64,000 nt of DNA, from positions 12,501 to 76,500 of the forward strand of contig JAXIVH010000287.1 of NCBI GenBank assembly GCA_036785325.1, in the 5' to 3' direction. A program made the position numbers and the translations under genes. The first letter of the stretch is position 1; every line of letters begins with the position of its first letter. Source of the stretch: Urophycis tenuis (taxonomy: Eukaryota; Chordata; Actinopteri; Gadiformes; Phycidae). The notes beneath the pieces are model-generated. The model was not told the DNA's origin and did not search any database. It saw nothing but the letters and a program-made list of their open reading frames with translations. Positions 1-11,596 of this stretch are shown in pieces.

Positions 1-2170
1 CCGAGCTCAGACGTTTAACCTAAGAGCAACAACCTTGGACATAATTGATTGTTATCCGCGTCTTAAAAAAATAAAAAATAAAAATAAACAACCATAAAAA
101 CAATGTAAGGCCTAAGCGATGCTTCGTAACTTTGAGTCGCGCTGCCCTCATAATGCCCTCACCTTCGCCAAACAAGCAAAAAAAGACACCGAAACGACCA
201 CAGCGTGTTGTGTATAAAGCGACAGGCCTTGGATACTTCTAGTAAACAAGTAATTCCAGGCAACGGCTGAGTGTCGCCGTGCGCTGAAGCTGCGCTCGGG
301 TTCGTCTCAACAGGGCGTGGGCCTTCCAGCCACAATGCGCAAGGAGCCACATCTCGAATAAATTAAGCTTCATCCTGTCTTTGGCCGAAGTCCCGTCACA
401 CGTCGCACGCTGTAGGTCTGTGACGCGTAAAGTAAAAAAAAAAAAAAAAAAACAATTACAAATCAAAGATTTGTCCATGGTACGTCGGATGCCGCCGCGA
501 GAGTAAAGCACGAAGCGCCCAGCCTTATGTTTTGGGGTAGGCCTATACCGCAAGCTGTCGCGCTGTAGGTCTGCAAGTTCTCTAAAATAACCACTATTTG
601 ACATGGTCGAGATTTCAATTGTACTGCTGCCATCATACACCAAATCAACAATCCGCATTCCGCAATCCTTCAACCCGCCACCACATATACAAATATATAT
701 TCATATATAAATATATACATTGGCCATCATTGCTCTTGTGTCTTACCTGCAACCGGGGGGAGAGAGGGAGTGGAAGGTGGAGAGGGAGAACATCTCAGCC
801 CTGTCCGCCATCTTCTTCCTGAAACGACTCAAAGTGACTGCAGAAAATCAGAGAAAGCGCAGGTCCATTCACGGTCGATATGAAGGGAAAGGACGAACGC
901 GGTCGAGGGCGACGGCGCTATCTCTTCTGCCAGCGTCTCTTCAAACGGCCGCAGTGATGCCCCTCGGGCCGCGCGCACTAGCCAAATCAGACGACCCTTC
1001 ACAGCACCATCGACACTACATTGAAAATATCCGTTCTACGGGTACGAAATGATCACGCAGATTGGAAGCGCTCGACTGCTCGACCCTACGGCAAACCGAA
1101 CCAAGCCTGTTTCCCCTCGGGCATGCAGACTGAAGCGCTGCTCGGATGCTGCAAGACACACAACGGCGACGACCGACAGTGCAGATTCGGGATTCGAGGG
1201 AAGGGGGGGGGGGGGGGGGGGTGGAGTGGAGATATAACGTCAGTGCCTCCCGTAACACACACGATAATGTGATGAGAGAGGCACCAGCAGTGGAAATTGT
1301 AGGCTATATATTGTCCACGCTATAGATACACTACAAATAGCACAGTATATTAAAGTGTATTGCATTTGTTACAGCAGTTAGATTGTGAATAAAAGGCAGG
1401 GAACCCTCATTCAATCTTTTCTTTTTTTCATTGTTGATTTCATTTTGGAATTATTGATCAAACATGGATATGGATTCATTGCTTTAGTGACACGACGACC
1501 GAATTGGTACTTGTATTCTGATGTATTCATGTTTGCTGTATCGTTGGTCTAGCCTATATCAAAGCCAGCCAACGGAATAGAGATTTAACTATTTAAACTG
1601 TTTAACTAAAACGCTTTTTTTGGTTGGTCCGGTGGCGCAGAGAGGAGCTGTCCACGGCCAGCGGTGCTGAAACGCGGCGCAGCAGGCGTGTTGGTTTACA
1701 CGTAGACCTACGCAATACCCGCAACACTCCACTAAGGGGCGCTAAAAGCCCAGCTCCTGAAGAAATGACCACAACGGTCCACTGACAAAGAAACAGCTGT
1801 TCAAGACCAACAGCCTCACGGCGAATGATGCAGCATCACATGACCCATCAAACATCTGCTGAAACATTAAGCAAAGGTCACATTTATTTTCGTTTTTGCA
1901 TAGATTGTAGTAATGATAAAAAGAAGATGGCAGCAGCAATGGCCCACATTACAGCCACACGACAATGTGTTTTAAATGATGATCAACTGAAATGCGTCGA
2001 AGTCGATGTTCTCATAGTAACATCACAACTTGGGAAAACGTGTCAAGTTTAGTCATGTTTATTAATTTCTTCAGCTCTCTGGAAAAAAAATAACCTGTCC
2101 AATATGTCCTTCTGTTGTTCAAGAAGCTGCAATCAATAAGAAACAAGACACGCATGGACCAATGAAATAG
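1..2170. other. No recognisable gene
   Basis: I see no protein family and no chain of exons with matching splice phase on either strand. The region holds an A-rich stretch near 61-100, a poly-A tract near 434-451, a poly-G run at 1203-1221 and AT-rich unique-looking DNA. The open frames are short and unlike families I know. It lies downstream of the 3' end of the minus-strand ZP3 gene. Confidence 0.6.
1203..1221. repeat. Poly-G homopolymer
   Basis: An uninterrupted run of about 19 G residues. It is a likely sequencing or assembly weak point and could form a G-quadruplex. No gene overlaps it. Confidence 0.85.
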
Positions 2171-2210
2171 TTTATTTTGATGTTCATCGTATCAATGGCA
2201 CAACTTTGAC

Positions 2211-4300
2211 TTAAGAACTCTCATCCCTCAGGAAAACTTGGATGGCGGGAAGATGGACGACAGTTTCCCATTCAACCACTGAAAGACGAAGGAAACAGCC
2301 AATGAGTACAGTCACACCCAACCGACCGGCTGACTGCATAGAACAATGCAAAAACAATGAACCTATCGAGCAGAGACCCCTCGCCCTGACCCTGACCCGT
2401 CCTGTTAGAGGCCATGACGAACTGTGGCCACTCAGCCGCACTATACGGTCAAAGTCTCAGCTGCACTCCCGCCGGACACCAGTGAGAACCATATGGACTC
2501 TGCTCGATCCGTGTGTTAATATTAATCAAGTGTCCCAGTTCATTTCATATTCAAATCACAGTGAGGAGCCCGCGATTATTCTCCTCTACCTACCTGTCTG
2601 CCAGCCCCGCTTCGCGTGATGGCAAATTCACGGTTCGGACCCTTGTTGGTGGGACGAGCTACCTACCTAGGTACCAACCGAGGTACCAACCCTCTACTCC
2701 CCTTTAACTTTTTTTTTCCCCATCGCTGCTCCGATGTTTGACAGCAACACGGTCCTCCGCCTCTCTTGTAACTCGCTTCTGACACGAGCTAAAGGTACGC
2801 TAAAGGGCCGCGCGTCGCCGTGCGTCGTCAAGAACCAGGCCGGACGTACTTTCTGTCTGGGTAACATCGCGAGCCTTCCTCCCAGGATTAGACGGAAGCC
2901 CACTGCCACCGCCAAAAGGACCGTCAAAGTTGTCACAGGAGCCGCACATTCCGTTGGCTCCGCTTGCCTCTCTCCATCTGGACGAGAACAGAGCCAAGCA
3001 ATCGTTTAGAGAACATACAGGCTCTTATCGGTATAACAGTGTCACACGCACGCACGCATGCACGCACACACACACACACACACGCACGCGCGCACGTACA
3101 CACACTTACCCTTGTTCAAACGAGCAAGCTCTGTGACGCTCATCAATGGGGAAGGCAGCGGAAGTTGCTTTCAAGTTGCAGGTAATGTAGAGCTAAAGGG
3201 GGAACCAAAACACGTTTAGCGCGCCAGATACCAACGCTCGACAGAAACAGTCCCCGGGATCAGTCTGGTGATTACCAAGCCACTGGTTGCTCCATGGAAT
3301 CTTAACGCCTCCAGCTGGAATTGCAGGGTGTGGTCGACCGAGCGGGGCATGAACCTCGAGGAGGAGCCGGTGAGTTTGGCGTCAACCAAACACCTGCGCG
3401 CAGAAACAAAACGTCTCGTGTGCCCTATACTATACAGTATTTTTGGTCTCTTTATTTATTTATTTATTTGTTTATTTATTTTTTACCCATTGTTCTCAAT
3501 AAAGTCGTATCTGGGGTTGGAGAGGAGGTCCGGTTCCAGGGTGGCTGAGCACCTGTCCGCGTAGACGCGCAGGGGCACGTGCATGAACTGCTTGACGGTG
3601 GCCTCGATATTGATCATGTCTCCGAGGAAATACTGGTAGACGGGTCGCTCGTACATCCAGTCATCTGGACAAAGGGGTTCGTCAAAATGTTACCGCATAA
3701 CCGCGTGTGATAGCAAGCAGCGTTAAATGAAACCGCCCGCGATCAAAGTCACAAGGTCTTGCACCCACCGGTCTTGAGTACCAAAGTGAAGTACAAAAGC
3801 TCGCTGGACACTTTGGTAGCCGCGAATGGGATCCAGAGAGGGTCCAGGGGGAGACTGCTCACGTTGTGCTTTCTGCAGGATTCAAAGTCTTATGAGCACC
3901 GTCTTCTTATTCTACTTACCTGCCTGCAGATCAACAATTCACTAAAAAACCCCTGATACATTACAGTTCTTCTTGTATGACACAAGATGAATGTTGTTCT
4001 GGACGTTCAAATTCAAGCAACTTACCCTTAAACCCCCAAATATTTTTTTTATATATATATATATATATAGATTAAAAAAAAGTACATAGTTAAAGATCAT
4101 TCTTTTTCTCTAATGGATCTTGAACTAGCTCACCCACCTGGGATAGTGGCACTCGATCAGAATGGCCGCCCCGGTTGTCCTGATGACGGGGGAGGAACCG
4201 ATGGGTAGGGGGTTGTAGTTCAGCATGAAGGAGTAGATGAGGGCGTCAGCAGTCATCTGAGAAAAAACAACAGCAATTAGATGACAATGTTGAATATACA

Positions 4301-4371
<71 letters not shown>

Positions 4372-5195
4372 CATATATGTTTGTGTGTGTGTGTATATAT
4401 GTATATACATACATATATGTTTGTGTGTGTGTGTATATATGTATATACATACATATATGTTTGTGTGTGTGTGTATATGTATATACATACATATATGTTT
4501 GTGTGTGTGTGTATATGTATATACATACATATATGTTTGTGTGTGTGTATATGTATATACATACATATATGTTTGTGTGTGTGTGTATATACATATACTG
4601 TATACACACACACAGTTGCATATTATACACACAAGCATGCAATGTAATCTAGTGGGCGACTATCATGAGTCCATTTCCACCAGGGAGGACACGGTGACGC
4701 CGTGGACCGGGTCCCTACCGTCAGCCTGCTGTCGCACTCGTGCAGCTCCGCCTCGAAGACCAAGACCTGCGCGGCGCTGTCCTCCCCGACCGCGACGCAG
4801 GAGCCCAGGGTGAGCTCCGAGGGGCTGCTGAGCGGGCGGCCGCCGAACAGGGCCGTCTTCACCTCCACACGGGCGTCCCGCTCGCGGCACTCCACCGCCA
4901 CCATGACGGTGGGCACCGGGGTGCGGGGCACGAAGGGCACGTCGGGTTTGGGCTCCTCCACGGGGTCCAGGGGGAACGTCCAGAGCAGGGGAGCCTCGAC
5001 CGGCTGCTTGCTTTGGGCCACGGGCTCCTGGGGGGTCTTGGTGTTCTGCGTCTGTGGCTGCGCAGGCTTGGCGGGGGGCCTCACGAATCGGTTGGCCGGC
5101 TTGTAGTGCTGGGGCTTCTGTTCGTGTTGAGCGTCACACAGGTGACCGAGCGCGGCCACTGTGACCAGGCACACCGCAATCCACTTCATGACCAT
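2211..5195 (-). CDS. zp3: Zona pellucida ZP3-type egg envelope protein
   Basis: Structural egg-coat glycoprotein of the ZP3 (ZPC) class; ZP3 and ZP1/ZP4-class subunits polymerise through ZP domains into the vitelline envelope or chorion. Exons on the minus strand: 4719-5195, 4138-4256, 3769-3872, 3487-3664, 3276-3393, 3110-3192, 2850-2977, 2211-2278. All junctions are GT/AG and phase-consistent, giving 424 aa. Residues 1-23 form a signal peptide and a Pro/Gln-rich stretch follows. The ZP domain starts near residue 97 and carries the typical runs ALIYSFMLNYNP, DDWMYERPVYQYFLGD and LYITCNLKAT. A furin-type site RKAR lies at residues 393-396. The small last exon encodes VEWE..V, a conserved ZP3 tail motif. 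No transmembrane segment is seen, as in many fish ZP3 proteins. The alternative start at codon 3 would also give a good signal peptide. An AATAAA lies at 2171-2176 (minus), about 35 nt past the stop. The fish paralogue cannot be assigned. Confidence 0.93.
3042..3106. repeat. CA/GC-rich microsatellite in ZP3 intron 6
   Basis: An imperfect (CA)n/(CG)n array lying just 3' of ZP3 exon 6 on the minus strand. It starts within a few bases of the splice donor at 3108-3109. Confidence 0.8.
4303..4605. repeat. (AT)n tract plus TG/AT minisatellite in ZP3 intron 1
   Basis: About 60 bp of pure alternating AT is followed by roughly six copies of a 36-40 bp unit made of ATACATACATATATG, a TG run and TATATG. 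It lies in intron 1 of the minus-strand ZP3 gene. The array is open in several frames on both strands only because the unit lacks stop codons. Confidence 0.9.
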
Positions 5196-5264
5196 GTCTC
5201 CACAACAACGAGTGATCTGTCAAGCTCACTGGATGCTGTGAGGACCGTGGAAAAGCAGCACAGG

Positions 5265-5272
5265 CTTTTATA
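5265..5272 (-). promoter_or_regulatory. TATA box of the ZP3 gene
   Basis: On the minus strand the sequence reads TATAAAAG. It lies 70-77 bp upstream of the ZP3 start codon at 5195, which fits a short 5' leader. The assignment rests on sequence and position only. Confidence 0.65.
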
Positions 5273-5403
5273 ACTGGACACCGGTGTTGACGTGACCACA
5301 TCGCCCCCGCCCCCTTCAGCCAACCACTTCTCTGCCAGGTTTGAAGGGGCCAGGTCAAAGAAGCAGCGTTTTAATTGAGGCAACCGGATGGTAAAGGGTA
5401 AAG

Positions 5404-5550
5404 GGGGGCATTTAGCAGACGCTTTTGTCCAAAGCGACTTACAATCCGTACATTTGTGGGGTTTGACATGTGGAGGTGGGGGATCAATGGGTATCGAACC
5501 GCCGACCCTATGGTGAGTGGACGACGCGCTCTATCCACTCAGCTACCGCC
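5404..5550 (-). repeat. tRNA-derived SINE (family A), minus orientation
   Basis: Read on the minus strand it has a tRNA-like head (GTAGCTGAGTGGATAGAG, then GGTTCGATACCC) and a tail ending in AAAGCGTCTGCTAAATGCCC. Related copies lie at 56598-56773 (minus) and 59527-59705 (plus). The element at 21988-22270 shares the head but has a different body. Confidence 0.8.
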
Positions 5551-6281
5551 ACAGCGATGAAATGACTAAAACGCTTTCTGGCATTCTTAAATTCACACGT
5601 TAGAGTTTTAAGTGCACAAATGGAGCCAGAGCTGATAATAGCCCTATGTAGCCCTGTGGTTTCTGGGGGTGAGGTGATAGCATTCACGATGCAAATAATC
5701 ATTTCATACACTAAACTTTCATGGAATAAAAGTTATTGCTTGGATATCATTACTTAGAAATATCAATTGCAATTGCAATCAGTTACTCATTGAACCTATT
5801 TTTTACAAGTTTCCTTGAGTCAATATTGATGATCATCTTGAACTTGGTACGCTCTGACCGGGACACGGTAACAGGTTATCATTATCTACCAACAGGTCAC
5901 AAGGACCTTATCAAGGTTGGGATTCTGTGTAATGAGTTAAAGTAACCCAGAGAACCTAACGGAGGTCCAATGGAATGGATTTTTTTTTTTTTTACAAACA
6001 TTCTATTTGCTCACTGTCAACACCAGTGATGGCATACATTGGTTTTTAAATGTATTACAAAACATACGGTGTGTATTTTATAAAAGGTGTGTATTCATGA
6101 GACCACCCCATTAGTGGATAACCGAAACGGAAAAACCCATTTTGTTGGCCCCTGTGGGTCAGCACATGGCCCGTGCAAAACCAACAAGTCAGCATGACCC
6201 GCCTATCATATAAAGCCGGCACAAGTTCCACAAACCCTCCACAGCATCTGGTGAGCTTTGTCAGTCACTTGCTGTGCACCC
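5551..6281. promoter_or_regulatory. Shared intergenic region between divergent ZP genes
   Basis: No coding sequence is seen between the two divergent egg-envelope genes. A TATA box for the plus-strand gene lies at 6209-6214. GGTCA (6157-6161) and TGACC (6195-6199) are oestrogen-response half-sites, but they are too far apart to form one palindromic element. Liver choriogenin genes are oestrogen-induced in fish, so these sites are suggestive only. Confidence 0.5.
6209..6214 (+). promoter_or_regulatory. TATA box of the ZP1/ZP4-like gene
   Basis: TATAAA in the context ATCATATAAAGCC, 68-73 bp upstream of the ATG at 6282. The spacing is nearly the same as that of the TATA box of the divergent ZP3 gene. 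Confidence 0.7.
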
Positions 6282-9200
6282 ATGACGATGAAGTGGGCTT
6301 CTGTTTGCCTTGTGGCCGCGGCCCTCAGCTGCCTGGCTGACGCTCAGAGTTTCAAAAATCCAGAGAGGCCCAAGTGGAACCCGGCCCCCCAGGTCCAGCA
6401 GCCGCCCCAGGTCCAGCAGCCGCCCCAGGTCTATCAGCCGCCCCAGGTCCAGCAGCCGCCCCAGTTCCAGCAGCCGCCCCAGTTCCAACAGCCACCCCAG
6501 GCGCCCCAGCCTCCTCGGTACACCCCTTCCAAGCCCCAGGCGCCCCAGCTGCCCCAGGCGCCCCAGGCGCCCCAGCCTCCCAGGTACACCCCTTCCAAGC
6601 CCCAGGCGCCCCAGCTGCCCCAGGCGCCCCAGCCTCCTCGGTACACCCCTTCCAAGCCCCAGGCGCCCCAGCAGCACCAGCCGCCCCAGTACCCGCAGAC
6701 TCATCAGCCTCCCCAGGCACCAAAGCCCCAGCCTCCTCGGTACACCCCTTCCAAGCCCCAGGCGCCCCAGAAACCCAGATACACCCCTCCACAGCTGCCC
6801 AAACAGCCCCCGCAGCAGCAGCAGCACCAGCCTGGGAAATTGTCTGAAACATCACCCGTTTTTGAGCCGTTCCAGAGCTGCGAAGTGGCGGCTGCCTCCA
6901 AGATACAATGCGGCCCCCAGGACATTTCCGGCGCCGCCTGCGAGCAGATCAACTGCTGCTTCGATGGACGCATGTGCTACTACGGAAAAGCCGGTAAGTG
7001 TGGCGAGACGCACATAGCCTTGTGTTAACCCGGGGAGACATTGAACATCGCCTCCTTTGAGCCACACTTTTCTCATTTGTTTTTTTTCCCCTCCAGTGAC
7101 TGTTCAGTGCACCAAGGACGCCCAGTTCATCGTGGTGGTGGCCAGAGATGCCACGCTGCCAAACATTGACCTGGAGTCGGTGTCTCTGCTGGGAACTGAA
7201 CCGGGCTGCGCACCTGTGGGCAGCACCTCAGCCTTCGCCATCTATCAGTTCCCCGTGACTGCCTGCGGTACTGTTATGACGGTACGGCCCTCCTTTCCTC
7301 AGTTCGCGCGTCACCATTCAATTTAGCCAATTTGATGTGTGACAAAAATAGTTGTTGAGAACGCATTCACTGATTTGTGGTGTCATTGATTGGTGTTTTA
7401 TGATTTACCGTGGGCCTGTATTTTCCATCTCTCAACTTGATCAATGTATCGTTCACACAACCGTAGGGCATTATAACCAGACTCTTTTTTTCTTATGTTA
7501 TCATGGAGGTCATCACTGATAACTTCAGAACTAACCGCAACCTCCTCACAGGAAGAGCCCGGCGTGGTGATCTACGAGAACAGAATGACGTCAGCCTACG
7601 AAGTGGGAGTGGGTCCTTATGGTACCATCACCAGGGACACCACCTATCAGTGGGTCCTTTTACTCAATACGTTAAACACAATAATGCGACCATTTGACCA
7701 TTTAAGTTAGCTAATTTGAATGCATTTACTTGGGTTTATTGTTTTGCTGGCTTTGCTTGCTTTCATAGTTCAGGCGTAACTTATTAGTTTGATCTCGTGT
7801 GCATTTTATCGCTCTGTTGATCATGTTCCATGCTCCAGTTTGACTGCACGTGACAAAATATCCATCGTGTGTGACCTGTGATTGCCAAACTCTTGTTTAA
7901 TTCAACCCGAAATAACAGTAACTCAGAATTGTGACTGACAGTAACTCAAAGAATTGTGACACAATATATGTCTGTCCAAATGGGGGGAAAATGAGACCAG
8001 AGTCTCACTCAGCTCCTTCTGTGCTTCTCAGGCTGCTCTTCCAGTGCAGATACATCGGAACCTCCGTGGAGGCGCTGGTCATTGAGTTGATGCTGAGTGC
8101 TCCACCCCCACCCCTCGCGGCCCTTGGACCCATCCGGGTGCACCTGCAGTTGGGCAACGGCGTGTGTACAACCAAGGGATGTAACGAAGGTCAGACAGGA
8201 AGACATATTGACACTGCACCCCGAGAAAAAAAACAACAACAAGCTTTTCAGTCCATTTTAATGTTTAACGTGATGTTTATTTTATGTGATCGTCAATGCC
8301 GATTGGACACAATTGATAACTATGATTTGACCGTTGACTGTTGTTGACAATCTCCCCTTTGGCAGAGGACGTGGCTTATAGCTCCTTCTACACCGAAGCC
8401 GATTACCCTGTGGTGAAGGTGCTCAGGGAAGCTGTCTATGTGGATGTCCAACTGCTGGAGAGGACCGACCCAAATCTGGTGTTGACTCTGGGCCGCTGCT
8501 GGACGACCACCGACTCAAACCCGCACAGCTACCCCCAGTGGGACCTGCTGATTGACGGGTATGTACTCATACAGCAGACTTGAGTTATCCCACCCATGTC
8601 TTGACACTTGAAGCATGGCTGCGAGGCTGTAGGGCATAGAAGTCTCAAGTAGGACTTATCTTTGAAGTGCACTAGTGAAGGAAACTGTTGAGTACTTCTG
8701 GTGTCTTCTCCAGTAAACCTAGATTCATATGATGAAGAAGAAGAAGATGATGAAGAAGATGATGAAAACATTTCCTTTGTTCACTCGCCTCCCTTCTCTT
8801 CCTGCTCCCCCCCTCCGCAGCTGTCCCTACCGTGACGACCGTTACCAGACCGCCCTGTTAGGCGCCTCTGGTGTCCCCATACCATCTCACCACTCGCGTT
8901 TCGTTTTCAAGATGTTCACGTTTGTGGATCAGAGCGCACTCACTCCGCTGAGGGAAAAGGTAATGCATCCGACTTGCAAAAGTTTTGGGGGGTTTCTTCA
9001 CCTCAAGTCACCGGTGTCTGATATCGGCCTAATCTACATGTTCTATTCCCAGGTGCACATTCACTGTAACACAGCTGTGTGTGTGCCCAGCGCTGGATAC
9101 AGTTGTGAACCCAGATGTCACAGAAAGAGTAAGGACACCTTTCATGGTTATTATTTCAAGCGGCTGAAAACAGAAGTTTGTTGTTCACAGGCTATCATCT

Positions 9201-9347
9201 GCATGCAATGTCTTTTAACCTTGCGATGACCGGCATTGTGACCTGCATCTTCCTCACACAGGGAGAGATGCTGGGGAGGCTACAGAGCGGAAAGATCCCA
9301 CTGCCCTGGTTACCAGTATGGCGATTGTGTTTGTCCAGGATTCTTGA
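6282..9347 (+). CDS. Zona pellucida ZP1/ZP4-type protein (choriogenin H-like)
   Basis: Egg-envelope structural glycoprotein with a trefoil and a ZP domain, a partner class for ZP3. Exons: 6282-6993, 7097-7281, 7552-7649, 8032-8189, 8366-8558, 8821-8959, 9053-9128, 9262-9347. All are GT/AG and in phase, giving 548 aa. The signal peptide (MTMKWASVCLVAAALSCLADA) closely resembles that of the neighbouring ZP3. Residues about 35-185 are Pro/Gln repeats: first PPQVQQ-type units, then APQPPRYTPSKPQ-type units. A P-type trefoil domain follows from Cys200, with C..C, CC and C spacing. The ZP domain begins at VTVQC near residue 238. A furin site RKRR lies at 519-522, followed by the usual hydrophobic tail ending VFVQDS. 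AATAAA at 9378-9383 is only 30 nt past the stop. Trefoil plus Pro/Gln repeats fit fish choriogenin H (zp1/zpb); the exact paralogue is unknown. Confidence 0.93.
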
Positions 9348-9464
9348 TTTGTCTGTGGTGGACAAGAAAGTGACTAAAATAAATGCTCAAGTCCTTCAAC
9401 ATGTGTAATTCCTCAGTGGGGTCTGTCTCTGATTTTTTTTTCTTCATTTCTGGGCAATATGCAG

Positions 9465-9645
9465 GTAAAGAAGCCGCATCACGCCTAAAAACACACTTAT
9501 TCCGAGTGGCGTACTCAGACATACTCTGTCTGTCACACACTGACACAGTATGCCACTTGTTTTTTAACTTGTCTTGTAGGGTGTCTTTGGGTGCTTTCAA
9601 AGGTGCCTTTAAATTAAATGCATTATTATTATTATTATTACCATT
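9465..9645 (+). mobile_element. L2-type LINE 3' end
   Basis: A fragment that translates to SRLKTHLFRVAYSD, resembling the extreme C-terminus of fish L2-like reverse transcriptase ORFs. It is followed by a 3' UTR ending in (ATT)n near 9625-9642. The 26392-26703 and 34384-35460 copies have the same layout. Confidence 0.65.
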
Positions 9646-10200
9646 CCCTAAAATATTGTTTGTACATGTTACAATCAGGCTCAAGAATTGCAGCAAAGAG
9701 GGGGAGCACACATGTTTCAAAGGGTTGGACAACTAAGAATCTAAGAATGTCTGGATAGACAGTGATAAAGTGGTGTGCGTAGCGGATGGATGAGTGTGCT
9801 GTGCGTACCTTGTATGCAAGACAAAGACAACACATTAAACCGAGCCAAAAGGACCTAATTCATTAGGGAATGCAGCAAAAGTCCTGCGGGTGCGGGAAGA
9901 GAGAGACAGTAGCTAATGTGAAACATCTTACGGAGCCTGCAGGCCAAAGCACATCAGCTGATGATGACCCTTTCAGTTCTGTCCACTCGTGATCGTCGTC
10001 AGAATAACAACGAACTTAACACACGGAACCCATGAACACACTGTGAGAGTCAGTCAAGAGTGAAATATGTGAACGAATAGACGACATGTGTGCATTTATG
10101 CGGCTATAAATACAGGCACATAACCACGCTTCACACCTTCGCAGCCACGTTCACGGCAGAACACAACAACCCTTAACGACCTCGAACTTCCTGGTTACGC
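9646..10200. other. Intergenic, no gene seen
   Basis: Unique-looking DNA between the LINE tail and the chkb promoter. A TATA-like CTATAAATAC lies near 10105, but no coding exon can be attached to it. Confidence 0.5.
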
Positions 10201-10221
10201 TCGGGTGAAATCTCGGGATGG

Positions 10222-10289
10222 CCAATCAGGACCGCCCGAGTCCGTGAATTATTATCCAATCCGTGAGTCAGCGTTCACGGATTGGATAA
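10222..10289. promoter_or_regulatory. chkb promoter: three CCAAT boxes, two in an inverted repeat
   Basis: CCAAT at 10222-10226 and 10256-10260 and ATTGG at 10281-10285. The last two sit in the arms of a perfect 15-bp inverted repeat (10252-10266 and 10275-10289, 8-bp spacer). They lie 257-324 bp upstream of the chosen chkb ATG and suggest NF-Y binding; no TATA box is obvious. Confidence 0.5.
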
Positions 10290-10545
10290 CAATCATGCTC
10301 GACAGCGGAATGATAGGGGGCGTGACTAAAAGTACACTGATTTGCATAAACCGACGCGGAAGATATAGTCGACAATTCACCGTAACGGTTTCATTTGGTC
10401 CCTTATGCTATTCAAATCATTCAGTTATGTCCGACTCTGTCTGTTAGCTAGCCCAAAGTACACCGTCCGTCCGGCTCCGCGGCTCCGTCACAGTCGTCAG
10501 TCCGTTATTAGGAGGTCGTTTTCGCGATCCTTTGGAAAGCTCACA

Positions 10546-11527
10546 ATGCAGACGGAAGACTGTTGTGTCGATAAACCCGACGTGCCCGATCGACTTCTAC
10601 CCCCGACCGTAAGTTACCTGAGGGCTCCGAGTCCTTTTGGGGGAAGCGGCGATGACGACTCCGAGGCAGAGTCGTACAGAGACGGCCACACCGATGAGGT
10701 GGACAGGGAGACGAGGATGCGTGCGTTCGCTTGGTGCAGAGACTTTCTGGCTGGTTCTTGGAAGACCATCCCAGAATGCGATTTTCAGATCTCCATCGTA
10801 AGGTAATGTCACGTCATGTGTCATGGCATCTTCTCGTCATTTGAGTACCGTGAAGGAGCCTATCCGATTGCCTTGATGGCTGCTGTTGTGTTCTGTTCTT
10901 TGTTTGTTTGTAGCCATGATGATCTAACATTGTACATTGTGTTTTGAAGTGGCGGGCTGAGTAATCTGCTTTACATGTGCAATCTACCCGACGACGTGGC
11001 CTGCGTGGCCGAGGAACCGCGCCAGGTGCTGCTCCGAGTCTATGGTGCCATCCTCCAGGTTCGTTTGACCCTACAGTATAGCGCAATTCACTGGTGAATG
11101 AATTCTGACGTTTGCTCATACAGTAGAGACGGGAGAGCTAATCAAATGTATTAACCCTAATGTGTGATATCTAAACAGGGAGTGGATTCCCTTGTCTTGG
11201 AAAGTGTGATGTTTGCAATTCTGGCAGAACGGACCCTTGGACCAAAGCTCTACGGTATCTTTCCAGAAGGACGTTTAGAAGAGTATTTACCGGTACAGCA
11301 CGGATACGCACTCTTAAAACGGTACATTCATCGAAGGGTTATGCCTTGTATCTAAGATCAATGATGTGTTACGTCTTTTTTTTAAGAATGATCGCATGCA
11401 CACAGAGGAGCTATCCGACCCCTCCATTTCCGCTGAGATCGCTTCTAAGGTGGCCCGTTTCCACAAAATGGAGATGCCTTTTAACAAAGAGCCTAAATGG
11501 CTGCTTGGAACGATTGACAGGTAGGGA

Positions 11528-11596
<69 letters not shown>

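Noticed and set aside
239..673. Minus-strand 144-codon ORF
   Set aside because: It crosses a poly-A/poly-T tract, has no recognisable motif and has no supporting exons.
2694..2936. Alternative minus-strand frame over ZP3 exon 7
   Set aside because: The other frame carries the conserved ZP3 cysteines and furin site and splices in phase to exon 8.
2800..2977. ZP3 ending at the TAG at 2800-2802 by reading through exon 7
   Set aside because: A donor at 2849 and a phase-matched exon at 2211-2278 supply the conserved VEWE tail and a nearby poly-A signal, which fits the family better.
4125..4813. Tyr/Ile/His/Thr-rich ORFs on both strands
   Set aside because: They come from the AT and TG repeats in ZP3 intron 1; the genuine ZP3 exons at each side are in the annotated gene.
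6261..6855. Minus-strand Gly/Leu/Arg- and Gly/Ala-rich ORFs opposite the ZP1/ZP4-like exon 1
   Set aside because: They are antisense shadows of the Pro/Gln repeat, with no splice partners.
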